Origin: Candidatus Omnitrophota bacterium
GTDB taxonomy: Bacteria > Hinthialibacterota > Hinthialibacteria > Hinthialibacterales > Hinthialibacteraceae
Assembly: GCA_040755155.1 (NCBI GenBank)
Contig: JBFMBP010000039.1
Coordinates: 62,001-126,000 of the forward strand
Length of the DNA stretch: 64,000 bases
Direction: 5' to 3'
Shown: piece after piece, positions 54,370-63,600 of the stretch
Layout: each line of letters starts with the position of its first letter
Position numbering within the stretch: the first letter of the stretch is position 1
Translations under genes and position numbers: made by a program
The notes under the pieces: model-generated
The model's database searches: none
Seen by the model: only the letters and a program-made list of their open reading frames with translations
Told to the model about the DNA's origin: nothing

Positions 54370-54841
54370 CCTCTCCCAAGATAGGGAGAGGTTAGGTGAG
54401 GGTTGATAGTATTAATCTAAATTATTTCCTCACCCTAGCCCTCTCCCACAGGGCCTGATCTTTACCCACAAGTATTGAGGAATTATGAATACCTGAATCG
54501 AGATTGTCGGGAATAAAGAATAACCAAGTTGGTTAGTCAACCCGCCGTTAAAACGGCGGACTATTATCGTTTGCCCCTTTAAAGGGGCATTTGATAATAG
54601 CCCAGCCTTTCAAGGCTGGGAGAGAAAAACACATGTTAACTCCATAGAATCCGAATCGTCCGTGAAATCTGCGATTCGAAATTTTCGTGGTATTCGCGCC
54701 CTTTCGTGTTTTCGCGATTCGAAAACGTGAAAAATGAAACTTTCTTCCGCCCTTGATTAATGGGGCGCCAAGGGCAAGGTTGTTTTTGTCCTTGAGTAAT
54801 CCCCTCGACTTGTGGGTAAAGATCAGCCCACAGGGCGAGGG
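54370..54841. repeat. Interrupted hairpin repeat (CCTCTCCC family)
   Basis: CCTCTCCCAAGATAGGGAGAGG, then GTTAGGTGAGGGTTG ... CCTCACCCTAGCCCTCTCCC, then GAGGG after the insertion. Same overall architecture as the 153-bp MITE but different sequence. It is split by the 372-bp element at 54455. Confidence 0.7.
54455..54826. mobile_element. 372-bp Tn5/IS4-like MITE with 10-bp target duplication
   Basis: 19-bp perfect terminal inverted repeats CTGATCTTTACCCACAAGT (54455-54473) and ACTTGTGGGTAAAGATCAG (54808-54826). The flanking 10 bases CCCACAGGGC are duplicated (54445-54454 and 54827-54836). The terminal sequence matches the Tn5 outer end CTGACTCTTATACACAAGT at 14 of 19 positions. The inside has three small hairpins and no transposase. 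It is nested in the CCTCTCCC repeat. Confidence 0.88.
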
Positions 54842-54855
54842 AATTAATATCGCCA

Positions 54856-55425
54856 TTAATAAACGCTGCCCGGCTCGACGGGTCCCGTCGTTACGATATC
54901 GCCGGAACTGCGCAAACCATTTGAAGCCTCGTAGGGGAAAATGCGGTAGGCCGCGCCATTATTGAATCCTTCGCGGCCATCGGGGCCGACGCTCAGGACG
55001 GAATATTTGGCGCCGCGAATCCAGCAATCGTTATACAAAGGAACTCCTTTGACGAATCCTGGTTCCTGGTCGAAATTTTCAAAGACGTAGTATCCAGCGT
55101 GCAGCGTGATGGACGTGTCCCCTTTAAAATTGATAGGATCGGAAAAGGGATCGCGGGGGATGAAGGAGATATAAGCGATCGGCGTGGTCAGAAGGGCCAG
55201 TTCATCGTTGCGGTTGATGACCTCGCGGCGCAAGTATTGGTTATTGTCCATGCGGTACATTTCCATCGCCGTACGGATGGAACGCAACTCCGCATTGACT
55301 CGGGCGACTTTGGCCCGCAGCTGAGCGTTTAAAAAATTGGGAACCGCAATGGCGGACAAGATGCCGATGATGGCGACGACGATCAATAATTCGATTAAGG
55401 TAAAACCATACAGCCTCTTTTTCAT
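54856..55425 (-). CDS. Type II/IV pseudopilin (GspG-like)
   Basis: 189 residues, ATG with GGGAGG upstream. Prepilin leader MKKRLYG|FTLIELLIVVAIIGILSAIA with Glu5 of the mature protein, the hydrophobic N-helix, then a globular head with PRDPFSDPINFKGD and a GAKYSVLSVGPDGREGFNNGAAY loop typical of planctomycete-type GspG-like proteins. No secretion-machine genes are adjacent. Gene next to the 153-bp MITE. Confidence 0.88.
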   Translation of the reverse strand: MKKRLYGFTLIELLIVVAIIGILSAIAVPNFLNAQLRAKVARVNAELRSIRTAMEMYRMDNNQYLRREVINRNDELALLTTPIAYISFIPRDPFSDPINFKGDTSITLHAGYYVFENFDQEPGFVKGVPLYNDCWIRGAKYSVLSVGPDGREGFNNGAAYRIFPYEASNGLRSSGDIVTTGPVEPGSVY

Positions 55426-55469
55426 CTTTCTTTACCTCCCCAATAAGAGAACGAATTGTATGATATATA

Positions 55470-55622
55470 GAGCCTCTTGCAAAACTCCATAATTCCTCCC
55501 CCATGCTTGGGGGAGGTTAGGTGGGGGTTGCTTTAAGTCTAACATAATCAACCCCCCTCTAACTCCCCCCAAGCTTGGGGGGAGAATTTAAAAGCGGATT
55601 TTATTAATTTTGCAAGAGCTTC
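55470..55622. mobile_element. 153-bp hairpin MITE, copy 3
   Basis: GAGCCTCTTGCAAAACT at the left end and TTTTGCAAGAGCTTC at the right, with the same central palindromes. ATATA flanks both sides. It sits between the pseudopilin and nitroreductase genes. Confidence 0.85.
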
Positions 55623-55669
55623 ATATAAATAAATGCATTTAATGTATTTATAATTGCTTGTTATGTAAT

Positions 55670-56347
55670 TCACTTAGGGTATCCCGCGGCGACAATATAG
55701 ACGGGTTTTTCCTCCGGTTGTAGTCCCATGATTTTTTGTTCTTCGGACGAAACGACCGATCCTATCGGTACGGCGCCAAGGCCCAATGCCGTGGCTTGGA
55801 GAAGGAGATTCTGGGCGGCGTGTCCCGCTTCGAGGTGGACGTAGCGCACCGCTTCTTCTTTGTATTTTATCGCCGTTCGCTCGAATACAGCTGCGATGAC
55901 GAAGATGCAAGGGGAGCCGTAGACATTGCCTGGCGCCAGGCTTTCCTTGGTGAATTTCTCCCGTTGGTCTCCAGAAAGAATCGAGACGACGGCGTGCTCT
56001 TCGGGAAGGTAGTGATAGATTCCGCTGGGGAGAATTACGTATAGTTCCAAGGGATAGGTCGCCCCGGCGGAGGGGACGGTGCGGCGATTTTGATCCGGAC
56101 GGTTGATTCCCTGCGCCGCCCAGAGGAGTTGTCCCACGATTTCCCATTTGGGAACTTCCGGCGTGAAGGAGCGAATCGATTGGCGTTGCCAAAGGATTTC
56201 TTCCAGGGAGGCTTTGCCTTTGGTTATTGCTTTGGGCAGTTGAATTTTCTGCGGCGTTTCTTTTTTTTCTTCCGCATAGAGCGATAACGGAATCAAACTT
56301 AGGGCGATCATCGATAGTAAGTTGGCCAAGAAGATTTTCGGTCGCAT
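55670..56347 (-). CDS. Secreted SagB-type nitroreductase-family protein
   Basis: 225 residues. Signal peptide about 1-25. Nitroreductase/SagB fold: QRQSIRSF (54-61), LLWAAQGINRPDQNRRTVPSAGATYPLELYV, ERTAIKYKEEAVRYVHLEAGHAAQNLLLQATALGLGAVPIGSV. FMN-binding Arg and Ser positions are recognisable. SagB-like enzymes oxidise azoline rings or related substrates, but exported copies in such genomes have unknown substrates. Confidence 0.85.
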   Translation of the reverse strand: MRPKIFLANLLSMIALSLIPLSLYAEEKKETPQKIQLPKAITKGKASLEEILWQRQSIRSFTPEVPKWEIVGQLLWAAQGINRPDQNRRTVPSAGATYPLELYVILPSGIYHYLPEEHAVVSILSGDQREKFTKESLAPGNVYGSPCIFVIAAVFERTAIKYKEEAVRYVHLEAGHAAQNLLLQATALGLGAVPIGSVVSSEEQKIMGLQPEEKPVYIVAAGYPK

Positions 56348-56552
56348 GGGATTTCTCCGCGTTTGTTGAAAAACGATGTTCGATTTCCAAGCAAAACGAG
56401 AACGAGTCTCTTTTCAAGGGTTCCAGAATATCCCATTGGACAAAATGAAAATCAAGAGATCGATTACGTTCGAATCGCAGGAAGTAAGCGATCTTTCAAA
56501 GAGGTTTATAAAAGGCCGATTCCAAGGTAGGATAAAATAATAACCATATTGA

Positions 56553-57731
56553 ATGAGCATTCTTGATTCGACGACGATGAAACCAGCCGTCCTGATATCC
56601 GGCGACCTTGTTCAATACCTCGAAACGGGCGCGATAAAAAAAATCTCTTTTCACGATTTAACGGGCGCAAACTATCCGTGGGAAGTTAGCGTACAAACCA
56701 TCCCCAAACTGCAAATCCTTTTAATGAAAATCGAAGAGGATGTTCGATCCCGATTTCCGGATCAGGAAATTACTTGCGTCTCATCCGGCCAAGGAATGTA
56801 TTGGTTGTCGAACGCGAGCATGGAGCGTTTTCTGCGCTTGATGGAGACGAAAGTATCCCGCTTGAAATTCGAGGGTCCTCTTCCCATTTGGAATTGCGCA
56901 TCGACGGAGTTATTTTCTTTTCATGTTGACAACCTGAGGCGGTTGATTCTGGCGGTTGCGCACGATGCGGCGTTGTTGGAGCGTCTTAAGCCGCATATCG
57001 ACGGTCAACATGAATATCTGGCGCGGGAATTCAAGACGGGCGAACAAAGTCTCCAAGCCTTTTTGCCGGAAATTATCAAACAGGCGTCTCTATTTAACAA
57101 TTTCCGCTCCGATGACATCGACTTCTACGAGCGCTGCCGCGTCACTCGCGAATTGCTAGGGCGTAGAGAGACATCGGTAGAGGAACTTGGGTATTCCTTG
57201 GAGCGGTTGGATCGGGTGGAAGCCGTATTGAAAACGAGATGCGAAAAGGCATTCCCCTTATTCTCGCAGCGAGTCGAGTCGATTTACCATCAAATGAAAG
57301 AGGCGCTGCGGCGGAGCGAAAGCGCTCAATTGAACCGCGCCAACCGGTGGGAACTGCTTTTCGACTCGGCGGGCGGCGTTCCGGAAGGATTCCACGGATA
57401 TGCGAAATTGACCGCCAAGGAAAGAGATGGATTGATCTCCTTCGTCGATTCGAGAGAAACGGAACTTGGCCAAAGTCCTTTGGGACAAGAAACGTTGTCC
57501 CGCGCTCGGGAAGCGCCCGCTGAAATCCTGCGTGAAATCGCTGCTCCGCCAGCAATCGCTATTGCGCCGGCGGCGGAAGGAATCGCCTTGAGCGATCAGG
57601 AGATCGTCGATCTGTTGGCGGGCAAAGCCTACGCCGCCAACGATGCGCTTCCGGCGGAAACTTCGCCGTCTCCATCCAAAAAGACAAAAGACGATTACAA
57701 ACGGATGGCTTTTACGACTCGCCGCCGCTGA
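56553..57731 (+). CDS. Hypothetical soluble protein, 392 residues
   Basis: No signal peptide or membrane segment. Predicted mostly alpha-helical from about 20 to 310 with several Leu-rich amphipathic stretches (QILLMKIEEDVRSRF, RLILAVAHDAALLERL, GYSLERLDRVEAVLKTRCEKAF), then a Pro/Ala linker (about 330-345, APPAIAIAPAAEG) and a basic tail ending KKTKDDYKRMAFTTRRR. I recognise no family. It is a single gene, convergent with the efflux operon. Codon use is like the neighbours. Confidence 0.5.
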   Translation: MSILDSTTMKPAVLISGDLVQYLETGAIKKISFHDLTGANYPWEVSVQTIPKLQILLMKIEEDVRSRFPDQEITCVSSGQGMYWLSNASMERFLRLMETKVSRLKFEGPLPIWNCASTELFSFHVDNLRRLILAVAHDAALLERLKPHIDGQHEYLAREFKTGEQSLQAFLPEIIKQASLFNNFRSDDIDFYERCRVTRELLGRRETSVEELGYSLERLDRVEAVLKTRCEKAFPLFSQRVESIYHQMKEALRRSESAQLNRANRWELLFDSAGGVPEGFHGYAKLTAKERDGLISFVDSRETELGQSPLGQETLSRAREAPAEILREIAAPPAIAIAPAAEGIALSDQEIVDLLAGKAYAANDALPAETSPSPSKKTKDDYKRMAFTTRRR

Positions 57732-57795
57732 GCCGAAATTCGCCTGATTATATAACACCGCGCCGGTTGCGCATCAAGCGCGAATGGCATTGCGC

Positions 57796-59064
57796 TTATT
57801 CGTGCCGAAGCGCTTCGATGGGATCGAGATTCGCCGCGCGAATTGCCGGGTAGATTCCGAAGATGATGCCTACGGCCATGCTGATGCCCAGCGATAGAAT
57901 CAAACTAAAAGCGTTGACGACCGTCGGCATTTCCGCGAAGAAAGTAATCAGAAGGGGTATTAAGATTCCCATACCCATTCCGATCAGCCCTCCCGTCGTA
58001 GAGAGAACGACGGTTTCGATGAGAAATTGAGTGACGATTTGTTTTTTCTTGGCGCCGATCGCGCGCCGGATTCCAATTTCCCGCGTCCGTTCCGTAACCG
58101 ACGCCAACATGATGTTCATAATGCCGATGCCGCCGACGAGCAGGCTGATGCCCGCGATCGAACCCAGCACGATATTGAAGGTCCGCTTGGTTTCTTCGGC
58201 CTGCCGCAGCAAGGCTAACGGCACGTTGACTTTATAATCGACTTTTTTGTGGAATTGCTTCAGCATTCTTTCGATTCCGGCGGCGACGGCTTCGACGTTA
58301 TCGGTGGAATCCACTTCGACGATGATTTGATGCAATTCGACCATTTCTCGCGATTGCGAGCCGGCGACGGTTCGCGCGAAGATGTCGCCATATCGTTCTT
58401 GGGCTACGTCGATCGGAATATACGCGTCGATTTCCTGATCGGGAGTTTGAACGTCGCCGCCGACGGTTCCAGCGTTTTGGACGATGCCGATCACTTCGAA
58501 ATAATCGCCGCCCAATCGCAGCGTCTGGCCGATGGTTCCTTTCGCGGCCAACAATTTGCGGACGCCGTGCTCCGTCAACACGACGACGTTGGCGTGGTCG
58601 TCGAGGTCCCGCTGCACTAATATTCTTCCCGCCGTGATAGGCCGTTGCACCAAATCGAACCAGATGGGAGTCGTACCTACTACCCGCAATTCCATAGCGC
58701 GTTCGCCCAATCGTCCCTCTTTGCGGATTTCTTTTACCGGAACCGTTCGCTTAACGTGGGGAAAACATTCGTGAATGCGCCTTTCGTCGTCGTAGAGCAA
58801 GCCGTAGATGCTCATCATGATGCGGACATTGGTCATGGATTCTTCTTCGATCGACTTGGCCGAAGAGATGATAATGTTGTGGCTTCCCAATTTACGGATG
58901 CGGTCGAGCGCTTCCTTGCTGGCCCCTTCGCCCACGGCCAGCATGGCGATCACGCTGCCGACGCCGAAAACCACTCCCAACATCGTGAGAAACGAGCGTA
59001 ATTTGTGAAGCAACAGATTTTTAATTCCGAGTTTGACTTCCCGGACGTGTTTGATGAGTACCAT
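57796..59064 (-). CDS. MacB-like ABC permease (FtsX-type)
   Basis: 422 residues. One N-terminal transmembrane helix (about 27-50, FLTMLGVVFGVGSVIAMLAVGEGA), a periplasmic MacB domain about 50-285, and three C-terminal helices (about 300-415) forming the FtsX domain with SIAGISLLVGGIGIMNIMLASVTERTREIGIRRAIGAKKKQI. Works with the upstream ATPase, membrane-fusion protein and TolC. TAATG overlap with the ATPase gene. Confidence 0.92.
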   Translation of the reverse strand: MVLIKHVREVKLGIKNLLLHKLRSFLTMLGVVFGVGSVIAMLAVGEGASKEALDRIRKLGSHNIIISSAKSIEEESMTNVRIMMSIYGLLYDDERRIHECFPHVKRTVPVKEIRKEGRLGERAMELRVVGTTPIWFDLVQRPITAGRILVQRDLDDHANVVVLTEHGVRKLLAAKGTIGQTLRLGGDYFEVIGIVQNAGTVGGDVQTPDQEIDAYIPIDVAQERYGDIFARTVAGSQSREMVELHQIIVEVDSTDNVEAVAAGIERMLKQFHKKVDYKVNVPLALLRQAEETKRTFNIVLGSIAGISLLVGGIGIMNIMLASVTERTREIGIRRAIGAKKKQIVTQFLIETVVLSTTGGLIGMGMGILIPLLITFFAEMPTVVNAFSLILSLGISMAVGIIFGIYPAIRAANLDPIEALRHE

Positions 59065-59774
59065 TATTCCTTACCCTCGATGCGCTCGATTTTCCCGTCT
59101 CTCATGTGAAGGCGGCTCTTGGCGTATTCCGCGATGTCTCTTTCGTGCGTGACCATGATGATGGTTTTGCCTTGTTCGTTCAGTTCCCGAAGCAGGTTCA
59201 TGATCTCCACGCTGGTGTGGGAATCGAGGTTGCCGGTGGGTTCGTCGGCCAAAAGAATGGCGGGATCGTTTGCGAGAGACCTGGCGATCGCCACCCGCTG
59301 CTGCTGCCCGCCGGACAACTCCATCGGACGATGGTTCAACCGTTCTTCCAAACCGACAAGTTTGGCCAACGCGCGCGCTTTTTCGGCGCTCTCTTCCATT
59401 TCCCATCCCTTATAATAAAGAGGCAACTGGATGTTTTCCTCGACGGTGGATTGGGGAATCAAGTTGAAACTTTGAAAAATAAATCCTAAATGCTTGAGAC
59501 GCATATCGCTCAGTTGATCGTCGTCAAGGGCGCTTACGTCATGTCCGCTTAGCCAATATCGTCCCGACGTCGGGCGGTCGAGGCAGCCGAGAAGATTGAG
59601 CATCGTGCTTTTGCCCGAACCGCTGGGGCCTAGAATCGCCCAGAAGCTGCCCGTTTGAAACAATATGGTTACTCCGTCTAGCGCTTGAACGATTTGCGTC
59701 CCCATATGGTAGACTTTTTTAACGTTTTCCAGCTGCGCCGCCGCGCCGTTGGATGGAAAAGAATTCATCGTCAT
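59064..59774 (-). CDS. MacB-like ABC ATPase (LolD type)
   Basis: 236 residues. Walker A GPSGSGKST (49-57), signature LSGGQQQR, Walker B ILLADEPTGNLD, H-loop TIIMVTHERDIAEYA. This is the short separate ATPase of MacAB/LolCDE-type exporters. ATGA overlap with the upstream membrane-fusion gene. Confidence 0.95.
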   Translation of the reverse strand: MTMNSFPSNGAAAQLENVKKVYHMGTQIVQALDGVTILFQTGSFWAILGPSGSGKSTMLNLLGCLDRPTSGRYWLSGHDVSALDDDQLSDMRLKHLGFIFQSFNLIPQSTVEENIQLPLYYKGWEMEESAEKARALAKLVGLEERLNHRPMELSGGQQQRVAIARSLANDPAILLADEPTGNLDSHTSVEIMNLLRELNEQGKTIIMVTHERDIAEYAKSRLHMRDGKIERIEGKE

Positions 59775-61780
59775 TGGGATTCGGAACCGCCTTGCTGGGG
59801 AGCTTGTTCCTGGCCGCCTCGGCGCGGAGGTTGTCCCCCGTTTTGTTGGGATCGCTGCCGCATCGCGTCTCGTTCTTCCTGCGACATATTTTGGAAGCGC
59901 TGGCGCATCTGTTCGCGTTGTTCAGGGGTCATGTTTTGAAAATCAGGCCTGCCGCCGCCCATCTGACCGCCGCCCATTTGACCGCCTCCCGGTTGTCCCT
60001 CGCCTGGTTGCCGATTTTGGAAGCGTTGCCGCATCTGTTCGCGTTGTTCAGGAGTCATGTTCTCAAAATCGGGCCTCCCGCCGCCGGTACGTCCTCCTCC
60101 CGAACGCCGTCCCGAGTTTGCGCCATCCATACCGGGCATGGCTTGATCCGCTCCCGGCTGCGAAGGACGTCCCATCTCCGATCCTGGCTGGGGTAATGGA
60201 TTGGCGGCTTGATTTTCTTTGGCTTCCTTTAGAATTTGCGGAATATCGTCGGCGTTTTTGAAACGATCTTCTCCGGATACCTCCGCGGAAGAAAGCGGAG
60301 GATTCGTCCATACGATCTCTCCTTTTTTCAAACCGCTCTTAATTTGGGCAAGCCGGTTGTTATCCAGCCCCAATTCGACCGTGCGTTGTTCCCATTGATT
60401 CTCTTTGGCCACATACACGGAGAATTTATCTCCGATGCGCAATACGGCGGGAATAGGGACATACACGGCGTCTTCAAAATAGTCGACGATAATAGCCGCC
60501 TCGCAGCCCATGCCGCTGCGCAATTCGTCTCCATTGCCATCGATGAAAACCTGGGAGTCGTATACTTTTAGATCGGGATTCATGAAGATGCTCTGGGCGT
60601 TAGGCAGCGGAGCGATCGTAGCTACTTTGCCCGTAAATACTTTTCCGGGTACGGCGTCCACCGTGATGCGGACGGGCATGCCAATGCGGACTTTTTCCAG
60701 ACTGGATTCCTGAAGCTTCACTTCCGCCATATAGGAGGAAGTAGTCGGCAAGTGAATCAGTTCTTCCCGTTCGCGAACCTGCCGTCCTTCCTGCAGAGGT
60801 TGATCGTTGCCGCCGAACATGCGCCGCCCCATTTGCACGCTGGTGGCGTAAACAACCAAACCGTCCATAGGCGCCTTGATGACGGCTTTGCCAATCTGAT
60901 CGTTGATTTTCTGCAACTTGTTTTGTTCTTGCTGGTATTCGGATATTTTCGCTTGCAGCGCCGCCGAGGCTTGTACGATATTGGCGTTCGCTTGCCGTTT
61001 GGTTCTTTCCAAAGCCATATCCGCTTGGGAAACGTCGCTGACCAATTGTGCGATTTGCCGTTTGTAAGTGAATTGTTGAAGAAGTTCCAAATCGGTTTGA
61101 GCTAAATCTTTTTGAATTTGAATTCGAGTAGCCGAGAGTACGTCCGTTTGCAATTCGGACTGAGACAGATATTTTTGATCGAATAAAATCTTCGACCATT
61201 TGACTTTTTCTTGCGCCAGATTCAGTTCTTCTTCCCGTTGTTTGATCATGGAGAGAGATTCTTTTTCCAATTTGGGGAATTCGCCCTCAAGATATTTCCT
61301 CAAATCTTGTTTGGCGAATTCAAAGACTAAATCCGCCTTGTCGATATCGCTTTGCGCCTGGCTTTCCACGATCGCCAGATTCTCCCGCGCATTGATAAAA
61401 GCGGCCTCGGCGTTTTGCACTTTGATTTCCTGATCGACTCTCTGGTCGATCAAATTGCTGACGTCCAATTCAACCAGGATGTCGCCGGTTTTGACGCGGT
61501 TTCCTTCGGGAATGATGAAGAGGATCGTGCTCGATCCTTCCAGTTCGTTTTTGATGATTTCCTTGTTGCGCGCTTGAATGGTTCCCGCCACATCGACGCT
61601 GATGGTGAGCGGTCCTTGCTGCACTTCGTACGTCGGTTGGTTGCGGAGGGGATTCTCCTGCAGACGATTGTTGATGGTGGCGTAACTGATCCCCGCGACG
61701 GCGGCTAAGGCGACGATGACGAACCAGAAGGATTGGCGGCTCAAAATTCCTTTTTTCGATAGATTGGGTTGCGCGTTCAT
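59771..61780 (-). CDS. MacA-like periplasmic membrane-fusion protein with disordered repeat tail
   Basis: 669 residues from ATG 61780, which overlaps the tolC stop (ATGA) and follows CAGGAG; a longer start at 61813 is unlikely. N-terminal anchor about 17-37, barrel/lipoyl halves around a long coiled-coil hairpin (about 100-290), beta-barrel about 300-480. The last 140 residues are a Gly/Gln/Arg-rich low-complexity tail with repeats of MTPEQREQMRQRFQN. The tail is unusual for MacA and resembles Spy/CpxP-like metal-linked sequences. ATGA overlap to the ATPase gene. Confidence 0.87.
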   Translation of the reverse strand: MNAQPNLSKKGILSRQSFWFVIVALAAVAGISYATINNRLQENPLRNQPTYEVQQGPLTISVDVAGTIQARNKEIIKNELEGSSTILFIIPEGNRVKTGDILVELDVSNLIDQRVDQEIKVQNAEAAFINARENLAIVESQAQSDIDKADLVFEFAKQDLRKYLEGEFPKLEKESLSMIKQREEELNLAQEKVKWSKILFDQKYLSQSELQTDVLSATRIQIQKDLAQTDLELLQQFTYKRQIAQLVSDVSQADMALERTKRQANANIVQASAALQAKISEYQQEQNKLQKINDQIGKAVIKAPMDGLVVYATSVQMGRRMFGGNDQPLQEGRQVREREELIHLPTTSSYMAEVKLQESSLEKVRIGMPVRITVDAVPGKVFTGKVATIAPLPNAQSIFMNPDLKVYDSQVFIDGNGDELRSGMGCEAAIIVDYFEDAVYVPIPAVLRIGDKFSVYVAKENQWEQRTVELGLDNNRLAQIKSGLKKGEIVWTNPPLSSAEVSGEDRFKNADDIPQILKEAKENQAANPLPQPGSEMGRPSQPGADQAMPGMDGANSGRRSGGGRTGGGRPDFENMTPEQREQMRQRFQNRQPGEGQPGGGQMGGGQMGGGRPDFQNMTPEQREQMRQRFQNMSQEERDAMRQRSQQNGGQPPRRGGQEQAPQQGGSESQ

Positions 61781-63600
61781 TTTTTTAACTCCTGGGGAGA
61801 ATATTCTTTCCACATTCCATTTTCGTCGACGAGCAAAACATCGAGATCGCGCTGCAATTCCAATTCGGCTATGCGGTAACGAACCATAGCCGACGTCAGC
61901 GAGTTTTGCGACGAGAGCAACGCCCGTTGCGCTTCCAACACGTCGCGGATGATGACCCGTCCTGCTTGCAGCGAAAGATTGGTGCTAGTTACGCGTCGCT
62001 GGGCTAGATTTACGGCTTGCGCTTGAATTTGCAGGCTGGCTCGGGCGTCTTGCAAAGTGCGCAATCGGCTGCGAATGCTCAATTTGATGGAATCTTCCGT
62101 ATCCTGCAAATCGCGAGATGCTTGTTCCAGGTCTAAGATGCGTTCCCGGTAGGTTTTGATTTCCTGGGTTCGTTCGATGGGCAAATCCAGCGTCAATAAA
62201 GCATTATATCTTCCTTTTTCGAAGTTGAGATCGCCGCCGCTTTTAGCGCTTCCCAATAACGTCAATTCCGCTCGCAAATCGTCCGCCGCCACCACCAATT
62301 TTCGTTGCGCATCGTAGACTCTTCCGATGGAGGCGCGCAAATCGAGCCGGTTATCCAGAGCCAGTTGGATGGCCGCATCGACGTCCAATTCCATAGGACC
62401 GGCGTTTTCTTGCGTCAACGGACGCAGCTCGACGGGAGCATCTGCGGCGGGCACTTCTTTTTCCATCGCATCTATGCCGCTGCTTTGCGAGATGGACTTC
62501 GTCGATTCGGTCAACCGCGTCAGTTCTTCCCCATCGAGTTCAATATTCGCATCGGGCGGCAATCCCAAGGACATTTTTAAAGAATCCAACCGGTTTTGAT
62601 AAGATATCTGGGCGCTGATCCATCCGTTGCGGGCGCTTAATTCGTCTTGGATGGTTTGATCGACTTCGATCGGCGATTTTTTCCCCGCATCGGCTTGGCG
62701 GCGCATGAGCCGGGTGTAGGTGATGGAGCGTTGATAATTGGCTTCGGCGTTGTCGATTTGATCGATGGCCTGCAAAACCGATAGATATTCCGAGGCGATG
62801 GAAACCGCAAAAGTACGTTTGTATCGCTCGAAAGTGTAGATGGCATAGACGGCATTGCGTTCGGCTTGGGTTAAATTTTCCGCGAAGATGTGTTTTCCCG
62901 AACCGCGCAACAGGGGAATAGTGATCGAGGCGTCTCCCGAAGCATCGATGTCCGTTTTGTCGAAGGGATTCAGCATTTTAATCAGATCGAAGCCGATTCT
63001 GGCGGAGAGTCCCACGCCGTTCAACAATTGACGGGAGAATCCGCCCGATTCCGAGTTCGTAAAAGTGTTGGTTGTTTTATTGCCGCCTAAGTTGGATTCG
63101 ATGGAGTTGCTCAGCGAACCGGAGAAGGTATTCCGGTAACGGTCGCGCGTCAGATCGAGATTGAGCGCCGCCAGGAAAACGTCTTCTTTTCTCGATCGAT
63201 ACTCCTGATTGTTTTTAGCAGCGACTTGCAGCGCATCCAAAAGTTTCAATCGCAGCGGTTCGCTGGCGTAGGATAGAGTGGCATGGGAAATCGCTGGCTG
63301 CGCTTTCCAATAATCGTCTTTAGGCCAAAAAGGAATAGCCTCGATATCCTTGGCGCTCAATGACGCCGGCGAACTGTAAGGCAGCATTTGATCGAGCATC
63401 AATTTTTTCCGCAAGGATTCTTCAGGCGATTCGAGAGAGAACGGTTCGATGCGGCCCAGGGCTTCCATTTGTTTTTGCTCGATGATTTTGTAGGCCGTTT
63501 GATCCAATTTTTCCCGGTATTTTCCGGGAGAGGAACAACCGGCCAGCATCATTGCGCCTATCCCGAAGGAGATCAGTTTAAATAGAGTATGTTTGCGCAA
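61777..63600 (-). CDS. TolC-family outer-membrane efflux lipoprotein
   Basis: 607 residues from a TTG start eight bases after GAGGAG. Lipoprotein signal MRKHTLFKLISFGIGAMMLAGC (lipobox LAGC). Two OEP repeats with long helices (about 110-330 and 400-590; e.g. ATQ/NAEANYQRSITYTRLMRRQADAG and ASRDLQDTEDSIKLSIRSRLRTLQDA, LEAQRALLSSQNSLTSAMVRYRIAELELQRDLDVL). A roughly 40-residue loop between the repeats is acidic. First gene of the four-gene minus-strand efflux operon. Confidence 0.9.
   Translation of the reverse strand: MRKHTLFKLISFGIGAMMLAGCSSPGKYREKLDQTAYKIIEQKQMEALGRIEPFSLESPEESLRKKLMLDQMLPYSSPASLSAKDIEAIPFWPKDDYWKAQPAISHATLSYASEPLRLKLLDALQVAAKNNQEYRSRKEDVFLAALNLDLTRDRYRNTFSGSLSNSIESNLGGNKTTNTFTNSESGGFSRQLLNGVGLSARIGFDLIKMLNPFDKTDIDASGDASITIPLLRGSGKHIFAENLTQAERNAVYAIYTFERYKRTFAVSIASEYLSVLQAIDQIDNAEANYQRSITYTRLMRRQADAGKKSPIEVDQTIQDELSARNGWISAQISYQNRLDSLKMSLGLPPDANIELDGEELTRLTESTKSISQSSGIDAMEKEVPAADAPVELRPLTQENAGPMELDVDAAIQLALDNRLDLRASIGRVYDAQRKLVVAADDLRAELTLLGSAKSGGDLNFEKGRYNALLTLDLPIERTQEIKTYRERILDLEQASRDLQDTEDSIKLSIRSRLRTLQDARASLQIQAQAVNLAQRRVTSTNLSLQAGRVIIRDVLEAQRALLSSQNSLTSAMVRYRIAELELQRDLDVLLVDENGMWKEYSPQELKK

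Noticed and set aside
57732-57795. Hairpin between convergent genes as a terminator
   Set aside because: Only short imperfect GCGC-type stems without a T-run on either strand.
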